Assembly (NCBI GenBank): GCA_021234155.1
Contig: JAJEKV010000033.1
Span: 4,629,454 to 4,693,453, forward strand
Direction: 5' to 3'
From: Isoetes taiwanensis
Taxonomy: Eukaryota > Streptophyta > Lycopodiopsida > Isoetales > Isoetaceae
DNA length: 64,000 nt
A program made the position numbers and the translations under genes. The notes below the pieces were generated by a model, which was given only the letters and a program-made list of their open reading frames with translations, had not been told where the DNA came from and did no database searches. Shown one piece after another: positions 55,336-64,000 of the stretch. How positions within the stretch are numbered: position 1 is the first letter of the stretch; every line of letters begins with the position of its first letter.

Positions 55336-57190
55336 TCACTCTTCTTGATCACCAAAATATTTGTCGTCCATAGCTTTCATGATCGCGCGGCTCTCTGGAT
55401 CGGGTTCCTTGAGGCTCGGATAGTTGCTAATCACATCGGCCACAAGAATGGCAAAGAGGGATTCCGCCAAGACAGGACAAAGTCCGAAAGACAACCACCT
55501 ATCCGTCTCATACTCTTCTGGTCGATAAGTCTTAGCAATGATTGTATTCTGCGAGTTATGATAGCACTTGTAGGCGGAGTCGTCTATGATCAGCGTGTTG
55601 TGTTTCCCAAAGTCCGAATTGTTCATAAACCCCGGCCCACCTTTTTCACCATAATATGCTTCCCCTTTGTGATGGTTGGATCGAGATCCGACACATGCTC
55701 GACCCTTTAAGCTTCCCCATACAAACTTGAACTTCAAAAACGGAAGGCCGAGAACACCAAGAACATTGACAATATTTTTCTTTGCCATACAAGACCATAT
55801 GGCCACTTCGAATCCCCGCCTGTGCACCATTCAACAATTTCCTTTGCTCTAGGCCTCGGATACACGATTTTATGCTCCGTTTTCGTCGGGATCTGCGAGG
55901 TGTTAAGCTCAGGGACGTCTTTATCGTGGTATACTGCAGCTAATACTCCATTGACGTCAAATATTACAAGCTTGGTGGGACCAGCTGGATCCCAGTTGGA
56001 GTTTGGCTCTGACCATATTTCCGGTTCGTCGGGATCCATATGCGGGATCATTAATTTTTCAGGTCCTTTCTGGCTGTCCGCAGTGTCTTGCTCTTGATTG
56101 TCTTTGGGGTGTACAGTGTCCTCACGACGTGAACCGCCACTAGATATTGACAATGATCCGGAGTCGTTGCGTTCGATGTTCCTGAAATGATGAGAGATGT
56201 CAGATAGGAAACGAGTTTTCTCGACTTGCGAGTCGAGAATGGAAAGGTTTCTCGACTCGCGAGTCGAGAAACACGGACAGAGCAAAGTGAACTCACCTCA
56301 ATTTCAGATTCTCAAGAATTTGTTCCGCAGCATTCTGGTCTAAACCTTCGAGATTCTCGTCTCCGTCAAGTTTCTCTCCCTCGCTCTCAGGTTTGTCTTC
56401 GTCATCATCGCCCCATCGCTTCCATTTGTCTTCCTCCCTTTGAAATGCTCATGAAGCGCATCCGTGTATGACCGAATGGTTTCAACCATGTCCTTATTTC
56501 CAACCACGGATATAGGTTTCATTCCATACAAAGATAGCCCCCTCGAGAGAACAGTCCATTCATGTACCACTCAAGATACAATTTGATCTTCCTCGACCAA
56601 GCCGGGTTATGAAGTACTTGATAACCCTTGGCCGGATAGGAATTCTATGTATAGGACCTGTCGCACCATCATTGCTGACTTTGTCCATCGATGGCACATC
56701 CTCCATAAATCTGCCGCCCTTCCAGGGTTCCATCTGCTCTTGAGAAATCATGAACCTGTCGAGATAATGATGTTCGCTAGACCACCACTTGTCCAGGTCT
56801 ACAGCCGATCTTGAAACCAAAACCAAAACTATATTGGCAAAGCTTGGTGCCTTCGGCAAGCCAAGTCTACACTCATGTTCAAGCTCGTATATGGAGTATA
56901 AGATCTTATTGGTGAAGTTAATATCACCGCCCCCATTGGGAGACAAAGAGTTTGTCCGATTGCCCATGCAAAAGACAACGAAACCGAAAGTATCCAGTCG
57001 GTCATGTCCGAACACGCCTTGTACCACCGCTCTATGTCGCTTTCTCATAAAAAGGGTGGGGTCTTCAATCATATTGATGGCAAATAGTGCCACGGGCCCA
57101 AAAGCCGCCTCGCACCACCAAATCCCTTGTGTCCCAATGTTACCAGAATGGGGGGGGAGCTATCATCGGCCTTAAATGGGACCACCCGAA
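55336..57190 (-). CDS. FCP1/NIF-like HAD-domain protein gene
   Basis: Minus-strand, two visible exons. The upstream exon (about 57190-56297) includes VVFCMGNRTNSLSPNGGGD, SRSAVDLDKWWSSEHHYLDR and an acidic end with EQILENLKLR; it has frame changes. An intron of 115 nt (56296-56182, GTGAGT...TTTCAG) joins in frame to an exon reading NIERNDSGSLSISSGGSRRE. That exon carries a HAD/FCP1-like fold: KLVIFDVNGVLAAVYHDKD (motif I), GFEVAIWSCMAKKNIVNVLG (motif II), NTLIIDDSAYKCYHNSQN (motifs III/IV), then a stop at 55336. Motif I is DVNGV, where catalytic FCP1 enzymes have DxDxT, as in the plant NLI-interacting-factor-like group, so phosphatase activity is doubtful. A one-base frame change sits near 55825. 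The N-terminal domain is unknown. Confidence 0.6.
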
Positions 57191-57251
57191 ATCCAAGCTT
57201 CCTCTTCGTGAATTGCCATAGCACGCCTCGGGGAAGGGAAGGGTTTTGACG

Positions 57252-57794
57252 CTACGCTTTTAGCTTGGTGTTGATGTAGGGTTGACATAGACGGTTCAAT
57301 TCCTTCATGTCTTCCTCATCAAGAGCCTTTTCCTTGTAATACTCAAAGTCATGGTATTCATTGGAAGCAACATTGCGAACTTCCGTGATGCCTTCTTCCA
57401 ACGCACACCGCCTCTCTTTTAGGACTGTGGCATAATCCTTTGCATCCTGCATTTTTGAGCTTCTACTTTTCCTTAGCGGATTGTTCCATCCGTGATTTAC
57501 GCCTCGTAGATCAAGCGTTTCCTTGTCGGGCCGTGCCCTCAGATCCTTTTCATAAATTGCCCGCGAACAACTTTGGGTCCGGCTTGCATGGAAATTCCCC
57601 ATTGCTGTCCTTCGACTTGCCTCTTGTCCATTGAGCCCATATCTCGGTCCATTTCTCCCGGCATCTCGATTGCTAAGTATGAGGTCATATTGGTCCGAGA
57701 GAGACTCCCTTCCCTTTCTTGGTGTTCTCTTCTTCTTTTCCTCTTCATCCTCCCCCTCTTCATCTTCCCCGCCTTCCAAAGAACATATCTGCAT
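57252..57794 (-). CDS. hypothetical charged protein, exon of the minus-strand gene cluster
   Basis: Open frame ending at 57252 with an acidic start (GGEDEEGEDEEEKKKRTPRK), a middle rich in Arg, and a helical, more ordered end (VLKERRCALEEGITEVRNVA, YYKEKALDEEDMKELNRLCQ). No family recognised. It stops only 60 bases before the FCP1-like gene's upstream exon and may belong to the same transcript. Another frame is open over parts of it, so indels are likely. Confidence 0.35.
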   Translation of the reverse strand: MQICSLEGGEDEEGEDEEEKKKRTPRKGRESLSDQYDLILSNRDAGRNGPRYGLNGQEASRRTAMGNFHASRTQSCSRAIYEKDLRARPDKETLDLRGVNHGWNNPLRKSRSSKMQDAKDYATVLKERRCALEEGITEVRNVASNEYHDFEYYKEKALDEEDMKELNRLCQPYINTKLKA

Positions 57795-58054
57795 AGTTTC
57801 TCAAAGCTCTTCCACTTATCCGAGGGAGCCCTCGCTTTCCTTTAGGGGCGTTGAGGACAACCCAATGCTTTCCATCGCTGTCGAGTGTATGATCCGGGTC
57901 GATACGAAAGTGCATTCAAGAAATGTCCCAATGTTAGAGCTTGAAAGTATCTACTAACACCAAAGTAAACACTAAATAGGGAGGATGGGGGGGTTTCTCG
58001 ACTCATGAAGTCGAGATTACCCACAAGGAGAGGAGAAAACATAGAGAGTCAGAG

Positions 58055-58425
58055 CTAGATGAAAGCATCACATTCCCAAATCTTTGCTTTCCGCCTCTTG
58101 AACAATGCAACTTAGGATATAAACTAAGCGACATTGCCCGGGAGGCGGGGAAAGAAAGATTGGGAAGGCTCGATGCTTTTGCTCTTCAGCCATTAATCTC
58201 CAGTGTTCTCTCTATTGCCCTGGGGTTTCTCGACTCGCGAGTCGAGAATACCCTCGGGAGAGGAGAGAACATGGTGCGAGAGTGAAGGCCAGACTGAAAG
58301 CACCGCTCATTCCCAAATCCTTTCTTGCCGCGCCTCTTCGAACGATGCAACTTAGAATAGAAACTAAGCGACATTGCCCAAAGAGGCCGAGGAAGAAAGG
58401 ATGGGAAGGCTCGATGCTTTCAGTC
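58055..58425. repeat. two ~235-bp tandem units with long hairpins
   Basis: Each unit starts with a palindrome (57994, 58226; next at 58465) and contains a long inverted repeat. In the second unit CTGAAAGCA...ATCCTTTCTT pairs with AAGAAAGGAT...TGCTTTCAG (58291-58425), with an inner CTTAG/CTAAG stem. The first unit (58055-58190) folds the same way through TTCCCAAATCTTTGC and GAAAGATTGGGAA. Confidence 0.75.
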
Positions 58426-59108
58426 GTCGACCATTAATCTCGAATGTTCTTTACCGCCCCGGGGTTTCTCGACTCATGAGTCGAAAGTCCCTTGAATGTT
58501 TACTTTTCTTTTTACTTCTATGGGTTTTCGACTCGCGAAGTTGAGAAAGCTCGCATCCTTTGACTTTTACGTGTTCCTCGCTTTCGACTCAGCGAAATCG
58601 AAACCCCAAAAAAAACGAAATGATAGGATGCTAGGGCTTTCGATTCAGCGAAGTCGAAAAACCCCAATCGAGAGTTCTTTACCTTATGTAGCCGCACACG
58701 CTGCTATTGTGTTCGCGGTGGCTAATCTTTGGCCAGCTGGTCGGTTCTTTGGCGTCTCCGCAAGAACTTCGCACTCGCTTGGCATATCTATCCTTGATCC
58801 TTTGCGCACCTCCTTCTCCGCTCTGCAATACTTGCGCCGCCCTCACTGAATGCTTTGACCGCCTACTACCCGTAACCGGATGTCTTTTTCCCTTCAGGTC
58901 TTCCTAACACTTCCAAATGAACAACTCACCGGTCCGATCACTGAAAGGTATGACATCCGCAGCATTGATCTGCGCAACATGATGTCGCACCATCGGGTTG
59001 GAATCTCCAAAGATGTGTCTTTGGATTAAATTCCCTCGTGGTTGAACAAGACGGCATCTCCCGCGCAAACCTTCAGCGGCCCGATGTCCAACAAAGGCGG
59101 CTTGTGTG

Positions 59109-59955
59109 CTATTCCCAACGGATAATACCGAGCCACCGCCCATTTTCACAGGCCCCTCTCGTGAAATCCTCGATCTGCTCATCTGGATCCATTAATTGGG
59201 AGTCGACCATATCTTCGTCTGCTTCATCATCTGATTCCTCCCGTGTGGTGTCATCTCCTCCATCTGTGGTCTTGTCCGGACTTTTTTCTTTATGAACCAC
59301 AACTTCCCTCCCCATCACCGAGTGTTGTAGAGTCTTCATCACACCGGAGGTGAAGCTCCCGTGTTGAAAGTTTTCCCTCACTCGAAATCTCCATTCCAAG
59401 CTCCCTAGATGTTAGGTCCCGCCTCCTTCATCCTTTCCGCATCCTTCCACCCAAGGTTCTCGATAGCTTTAAAAAGGCGCCGGCCTTTTGTCGGCCCCTT
59501 CGACTTGCTCATTGAAGAGTGAGAATAATTTGAAACCGATAATTTCTTCGCGGTGGTAGAACTTACTCTTCCGCGTCTTCCACAAACATTGATAGATGCT
59601 TCGATCCAAGCGCAGAGATCTGGAGAGCACAACACCGACCTTCTTGTACTTGTCTCCGGAGCTCTTCTTATCCCTTTGGTGGAGAAACAGATCTTTCTCC
59701 TTCCCACTTGTTGATACCTCGACATACCACCAAGAATCTGCTGGTGTGTCAAGAAGCTCTGTCTCCAATCCCTCGATGACGAAGAACGGAGTTCGGCCAG
59801 TGATCACTAGTGAGTCCTCGGTGAATGTGGATGAGTAAAGGTATTCCGACCAAAGAAAAACCTCACATCTCACCTGGAGCGCCTGTCTTTTTCTTCTTAC
59901 TGCCGCTAGAACCAGCTTCCGCTCCGGCCACCGCTTCTTGGATCTGAGTCGCCAT
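59109..59955 (-). CDS. hypothetical minus-strand gene, 5' exons
   Basis: An ATG at 59955 starts MATQIQEAVAGAEAGSSGSK followed by KKKKTGAP and a GTGAG donor near 59873. The next exon (about 59820-59469) reads VITGRTPFFVIEGLETELLD, SWWYVEVSTSGKEKDLFLHQ and VGVVLSRSLRLDRSIYQCLW. A frame change near 59540 leads to KGRRLFKAIENLGWKDAERM. A further stretch (59399-59109) is acidic (DKTTDGGDDTTREESDDEAD). No family recognised. It may be the start of the same long gene that continues to the FCP1-like domain, giving one multi-exon locus of about 5 kb. Confidence 0.4.
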
Positions 59956-60103
59956 GTGCAGATGCCCCGCGATCTTCTTGCCGCCGAACCCTTCAGAATT
60001 AAGCTTCCTCCTCACGCCTTGGAGGTTTTAGGACCGCACGTAAAAAAGGTCGGGCGTGTTCTTAATTTTGAATTTAAGGACATGCAATCATTTAAGAAAA
60101 AAA

Positions 60104-60141
60104 GCGGGCTAAGGGTACAGCACGGTCGGCTTTAGCCCGCC
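60104..60141. repeat. inverted repeat GCGGGCTAA/TTAGCCCGC
   Basis: A 9-bp perfect stem with a 19-base loop just upstream of the minus-strand gene start. Confidence 0.5.
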
Positions 60142-60425
60142 CAAACACCATTTCGAAATTGAATCACATTCAAGGACTTAGTGAGCGCAGTGTAGCTTAT
60201 CTTCACTGCGGCATTGGCGACTTTCGGAGTTGGGAGCCGAAAGCATCGACCGTAGTTTACTTCGAATGGCGCCACGACGCTTTGTAAGCTCCTCCAAACG
60301 TCTTGCTCGCTTTTATTTTTTCTAACCGCGCATCTTATTGCAAGTAGTTGATTTGATCGATGAGCACCTGAGCTAAGGTAGCAAGCGGAGAGGAGCCGCC
60401 GGACACCGGAATGCTACAACTGCAG

Positions 60426-60570
60426 CCATGGAACGGGATACATTAAAATCGCATTGATACAAGTATTAGATGCGAATGCACTCTTGATGAGACCGACAGA
60501 AGAAGCAAAGACTCTCGGTGAGGCTGCAGGATCTGTCATACAATGGCCCAAGGAATTACTGCGTGAAGAG
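60426..60570 (+). pseudogene. isolated exon, transposase-like (Transposase_24 style)
   Basis: Plus-strand open piece between an acceptor-like CTGCAG and a good donor (GAAGAG|GTGAGT). It reads ALIQVLDANALLMRPTEEAK then TLGEAAGSVIQWPKELLREE. The GxxxGSxxxWPKELL ending recalls a segment common in plant En/Spm-type transposon proteins. No neighbours support it. Confidence 0.3.
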
Positions 60571-60879
60571 GTGAGTTTCAGAGATGCCTGTTATTTTGTG
60601 TGTAGAACATGCCGTCCGTGCTTAGATCATGGGACTGCTCATAAGCTCCATGGATTTACTGTTTCCTTGTCGAGCATTCTTCAACTTCGAGAGATGAATT
60701 ACTCTCTGGGTTGAGAGATGCCCGGCACGGAAACAAAGGATCAGGGGCAAACGTGAACAGTTCCGTTTTAGGTGTGTTTTTTCTTGGAATGTTTTCTTCG
60801 AATGTTGTATATAGATCAGGCTAGGTCTAAGGCCCTGGAGATGCGGTTCAAATGCATCCTCCTGTGGTTAGTCGGACAG

Positions 60880-62235
60880 GCCTCCACCCTGTCGGAACCA
60901 CTCCTCTTCGCAATATTCGAGGAATGTGGTTTGAAGGAGAGTGGCTCAGATAGGCTAGAGGCACTTGGGACTAAAAACAGGAGAATACAAAGTGCTTGGT
61001 TGTAGAAGCCTGTGCTACGTCCCAAAGGCCTGCAGACAGTCAGGGCCACTTCCCTTCGCAATATTCGAGCGATATAGTTTGAAGGAGAGTGGCTGAGACT
61101 GTCTGCAGGCACCTGGAGAATGCACGGGAGCGTGCATTGCCATGTGGGAGCGGGCCAAGGGATTCTCGACTTTTGGTCCCGAGAATGCAAGTGTTGGTTG
61201 GTTTAAAGGCATTCCCACGAAGTCGGAAATGCATAAAGAAGCTTCGCGGGTTTCCCACGTGGTTAGTTGTAGAGGCCTCCACCCAGTCCGAGCCCCTCCC
61301 CTTCGCAATATTCGACGAAGATGGTTCGAAGGAGAGTGGCTCTGACTGGGTCGAGGCCACTGCGACCATACACAGGAGAATTGGTCGGGTAAAGGGATTC
61401 CCTCGACTTTCGAATGGGTGTTAATCGCATTCTTTTCGACCGCAAGTCGAAATGCCTTAGCCATCAAGAACCCCGTGATAGTACATGGAGTGCTGAGTTT
61501 AAGGCATTCCCGACTTCGCCGTCGAAATGCGCATTTCACAGGGTTTCCGCGGTTGTTAACCCAGCCCGAGCCCCTCCCTTCGCGAATATTCGGTTTAAGA
61601 TGGTTCGGGCGAGAGTGGCTCGATCGGTGGGAGGCCAATCGAAACACGTGAGAATTGGTCGGTTATGGGATTCTCGACTTGGCGAAGTCGAGAATGCAAG
61701 TTTGGTTGTCAGATTCTCGACCGCAAGTCGAGAATGCCTTAGCCATCGAAACTCCGGATAGTACACATGGAGCGCTGTTGAATAAGGCATTCTCGACTCG
61801 CGGTTTAGAATGCAAAACAGCAAGCTCGGGGTATCCCCGTGGTTAGTTGTAGAGGCCTCCACCCAGTCCGAGCCCATCCCCTTCGCAATATTCGGTTTAA
61901 GATGGTTCAAGGAGACAGCGGACCGGTAGAGGCCATCATGCACCATACACATGGAGAATTGGCTTGTTAGGGATAGGCCTGCAGATAAATAAAACCACTT
62001 CCCTTCGCAGCATCCCCGAGCAAGATAGTTTGAAGGAGAGTGGTTAAGACCGTCTGCAGGCAAATGTAGAATGCACTAGAGCCGGTGACCGTGTGTGTGA
62101 GATTAGCGGTGTTGTCGATAAAATTAGGGCATTGGTTAGGAATGACATTCTCAACTCATGAAGTCGAGAATGCCTCAACCACCAACAATCCGTAGTGTAC
62201 ATTTCCCGTTTCGCCCGAAGTCGAGATTTGTTAGT
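60880..62235. repeat. tandem array of ~83-bp hairpins and palindromes
   Basis: Six copies of an ~83-bp inverted repeat: 60880-60962, 61028-61110, 61272-61356, 61554-61635, 61852-61933, 61976-62061. Example: GCCTGCAGACAGTC at one end and GACTGTCTGCAGGC at the other (61028-61110), with CTTCGCAATATTCG in the loop. Between them lie variants of the 24-bp palindrome with arms lengthened to GGCATTCTCGACT...AGTCGAGAATGCC (61162, 61210, 61433, 61508, 61671, 61713, 61789, 62147, partial at 62201). Unit length is about 240-300 bp. No convincing coding. Confidence 0.85.
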
Positions 62236-62552
62236 CCCGTGCCTCCCCGGTAATGGACTATTCATGCATACGACGGACCAGGTCAAGAACAAGGATCCAC
62301 ATGGAGCCTGGTCAGCCATCAAAGGCTCGCCAGGAAGACCAAGCGGCCCGACCACGCTTGCCAAAGCCTCAAGGCCCGGCAACAAGAGGCGCCGCTTCGG
62401 ACAAGACGGCCGCCACACGCCTCTTAAAATGGCGTCGGCATGATTCTAGGCACTTCAAGAGGCACCGCCAAGATTCCTCAGAATCGAGGCCTCCTTCCGT
62501 GAGTCGGCACCGAGATTAGTCGAGTGTCTATATTGGGCCAAAGGCCATTGTA

Positions 62553-62562
62553 CTATATATAT
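62553..62562 (+). promoter_or_regulatory. TATA box of repeat unit 1
   Basis: CTATATATAT after GGCCATTGTA, followed by a pyrimidine-rich leader of about 300 bases and the short ORF at 62880. The same element is at 63455-63464 in unit 2. Confidence 0.5.
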
Positions 62563-62879
62563 GAGTAGAGCTAGCACATGAGTTTTAGATGAGTTTTGAG
62601 TCTTGTCTCTCTTCGGTCTTCTCTCGATGCGAGCTCATGTATGTTCATCATTGATATCAAGGAAGTTTATCATTTTCCTCTCATTGTTCTCTTTTGTTCT
62701 GTTTTCTTCCTCTTGTTCTCTTCTTGCAAATCCCCGCGTGACATAGTCCCCCTCGGATTCTCCCCCCTTAGATCCACGGGTCCTCACAGAGGGTCGCTCT
62801 TGCAGGAGTTCCCAACCTGCACCCCAAACACCGCCGCCGCTGCTGGGGTCCGATTCGCTTCTTCCCTTCTTCTGCCGCC

Positions 62880-63011
62880 ATGTCGTCCAAAACTTCACGC
62901 GAGGAAGAACTGCTTTCCCGAGACGGTCGCCTCGCTTGGAGCGTCATCGGCGACGGGAAGTTGTTCGTGATATGTATGGATGCGCTTATGACATTGAGGG
63001 CGCCACATTAG
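62880..63011 (+). CDS. short ORF at the end of the repeat leader
   Basis: GCCGCCATGTCG, a strong plant/Kozak start context, opens a 43-codon frame, MSSKTSREEELLSRDGRLAW to LRAPH. In unit 2 the matching region (about 63755-63880) has lost the ATG but keeps related sequence. No function known; it could be the broken start of an element protein. Confidence 0.3.
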   Translation: MSSKTSREEELLSRDGRLAWSVIGDGKLFVICMDALMTLRAPH

Positions 63012-64000
63012 GTCTAGGGCTCGGGCGCCACCCACCCCCCTCGTGTCATGTCCGTCCAAATTCCCCACCTCAAAGCGTGCAAACATTGCTCCCGGCCTCG
63101 GTCACCTCATCACTATCGAGCCCCTATTCAGGCTCCACCTTGTTAGTCCCATGCCTCCCGGTGCACAGACTATTCATCCATCTGACAGAACCGAGGTCAA
63201 GCTCAAGGATCTCGGGCCAGCCACGGTCCGGACATCCAAGGCTCCGCCAAGACCAAGCGGCACCACGCCAGCCAAAGCCCATGGGTCGTCAACAAGAGGC
63301 GCTCGGACAAGTGACGCTCCGATCCGCCCCGTCGGCGTCGGCGTGATTCTAGGCACTTCAAGAGGCACCGCCAACATTCCTCAAATCGAGGCCTCCTTCC
63401 GAGAGTCGGCAAGATCAGTCAGAGTGTGTCTATATTGGGCCCAAGGCCATTGTACTATATATATGAGTAGAGTTAGCACATAAGTTTTTAGATGAGTTTT
63501 GAGTCTTGTCTCCTTTCGTTTTCTCTCTATTAGAGAGCTCATGTATTTACATCATTGATATCAAGGAAGCTTATCATCTTTCTCTCATTTGTTCGTTTTC
63601 TTCTCTTTCTCCTCTTTTTGCAAATCCGCGTGACATAGTCCCCGGACTCTCCTGTTAGATCCACGGGTCCTCACAGAGGGTCGTCTTCCAGAGTTCCCAA
63701 CCCAAACCCCAAACATCGCCGCCAGCCGGTCCGATTTTATCCTACTTTCTTACGTATGCGCCATATGCATCCTGTAATTTCACGCCCGGAAGAACTCCTT
63801 TTCTCGAGCGGCCTCGCTTGGGCGCCATCAGCGTCGGAAAGCGTTTCGACATGTATGGATCTGCGCCTTATGACATAGAGGGAGGCCATCTTGCCTAGGG
63901 CTCCAGTCCGCGCCACCCACCCCCTGTCGTGTCCGGTCGTCCCGCCCCCCCCCAAGCGTGCAAACATTGCTCACAACCTCAGTCCCCTCATCACTATCGA

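Larger units (their letters stand above)
55081..58659. repeat. dispersed 24-bp palindromes, ten copies
   Basis: Core CTCGACTCGCGAGTCGAG within a 24-bp palindrome flanked by TTT/AAA. Copies: 55081-55104 (perfect), 55208-55231, 56217-56240, 56248-56271 (perfect), 57994-58017, 58226-58249, 58465-58488, 58525-58549, 58582-58603, 58638-58659. Changes often leave the dyad intact. They lie in introns and spacers of the minus-strand genes; where translated they give the peptide FSTRESR. Confidence 0.9.
62229..64000. repeat. 912-bp tandem repeat, two units, second cut by window end
   Basis: Units start at 62229 and 63141 with TGTTAGTCCC[G/A]TGCCTCC and share the whole order of words: CACTTCAAGAGGCACCGCCA, CTATATTGGGCC, TACTATATATATGAGTAGAG, GATATCAAGGAAG, GTGACATAGTCCCC, CCACGGGTCCTCACAGAGGG, GCAAACATTGCTC. 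Promoter-like T-rich leaders suggest LTRs or a repeated promoter. Differences are scattered indels. Confidence 0.85.

Noticed and set aside
55336-60000. Endogenous giant-virus insertion as explanation of the unknown genes
   Set aside because: No capsid, packaging ATPase or other viral hallmark gene is seen, and the genes have ordinary GT-AG introns.
61015-61647. 210-codon minus-strand frame in the hairpin array with recurrent SNIAKG peptides
   Set aside because: The recurrent peptide results from the tandem hairpin modules being read in the same frame; the modules show pairing rather than codon conservation.
1-64000. CRISPR arrays or bacterial operons
   Set aside because: Introns, LTR elements and plant gene families show nuclear plant DNA; the repeats at 55-62 kb are palindromes of variable spacing without spacers of uniform length.

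Overview
The window looks like nuclear DNA of a land plant: GT-AG introns, plant-type gene families (PPR, plant sacsin-like, a plant mitochondrial carrier subfamily, histone H2B) and dense layers of transposable elements. The PPR fragment style and element load suggest a large-genome, non-flowering vascular plant such as a fern, but that is inference and I cannot name a species.

Layout. 1-1740 is the 3' part of a Ty1/copia retrotransposon with its 3' LTR, inserted into a hAT transposase gene (1741-2714, minus strand). A small hypothetical gene with a CAC-repeat intron follows (2943-4618), then an inverted hAT 5' fragment (4608-5097). A decayed LINE is at 6866-9230 (minus). A mitochondrial carrier gene (9992-11086, minus) lies head-to-head with a decayed sacsin-like gene (12024-15500, plus), which is cut by a hAT copy (15502-17945). 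18-24.3 kb is mostly non-coding, with several tandem duplications. 24.3-31.5 kb holds two head-to-tail hAT copies, one carrying a 321-bp inverted-repeat insert. 33.4-34.6 kb holds decayed TPR and folate-synthase-like exons.

35037-47994 is a nearly complete Ty3/gypsy chromovirus: 5' LTR, tRNA-Met PBS, three extra open regions upstream of gag, gag, protease, RT, RNase H, integrase, chromodomain, PPT, 3' LTR. One extra region is a histone H3.3-like coding sequence, another an unknown 460-residue protein, and candidate splice acceptors precede them. This is the most unusual item in the window. Frameshifts break gag-pol; the two LTRs differ in odd clusters, so some breaks may be sequence error.

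50541-50966 is an intronless H2B gene with TATA, CCAAT and E2F-type promoter elements. Just after its stop lies a hairpin closely resembling the histone mRNA 3' stem-loop of animals and green algae. 52.8-60 kb carries minus-strand, intron-containing genes that are mostly unrecognised; one has an FCP1/NIF-like HAD domain. The introns and spacers of this region, and the array at 60.9-62.2 kb, are filled with a recurrent near-perfect 24-bp palindrome and longer hairpins. The window ends in a 912-bp tandem repeat with a TATA box in each unit.

The genes do not form a pathway. The themes are nested transposition, decay of host genes, and two histone-related surprises.
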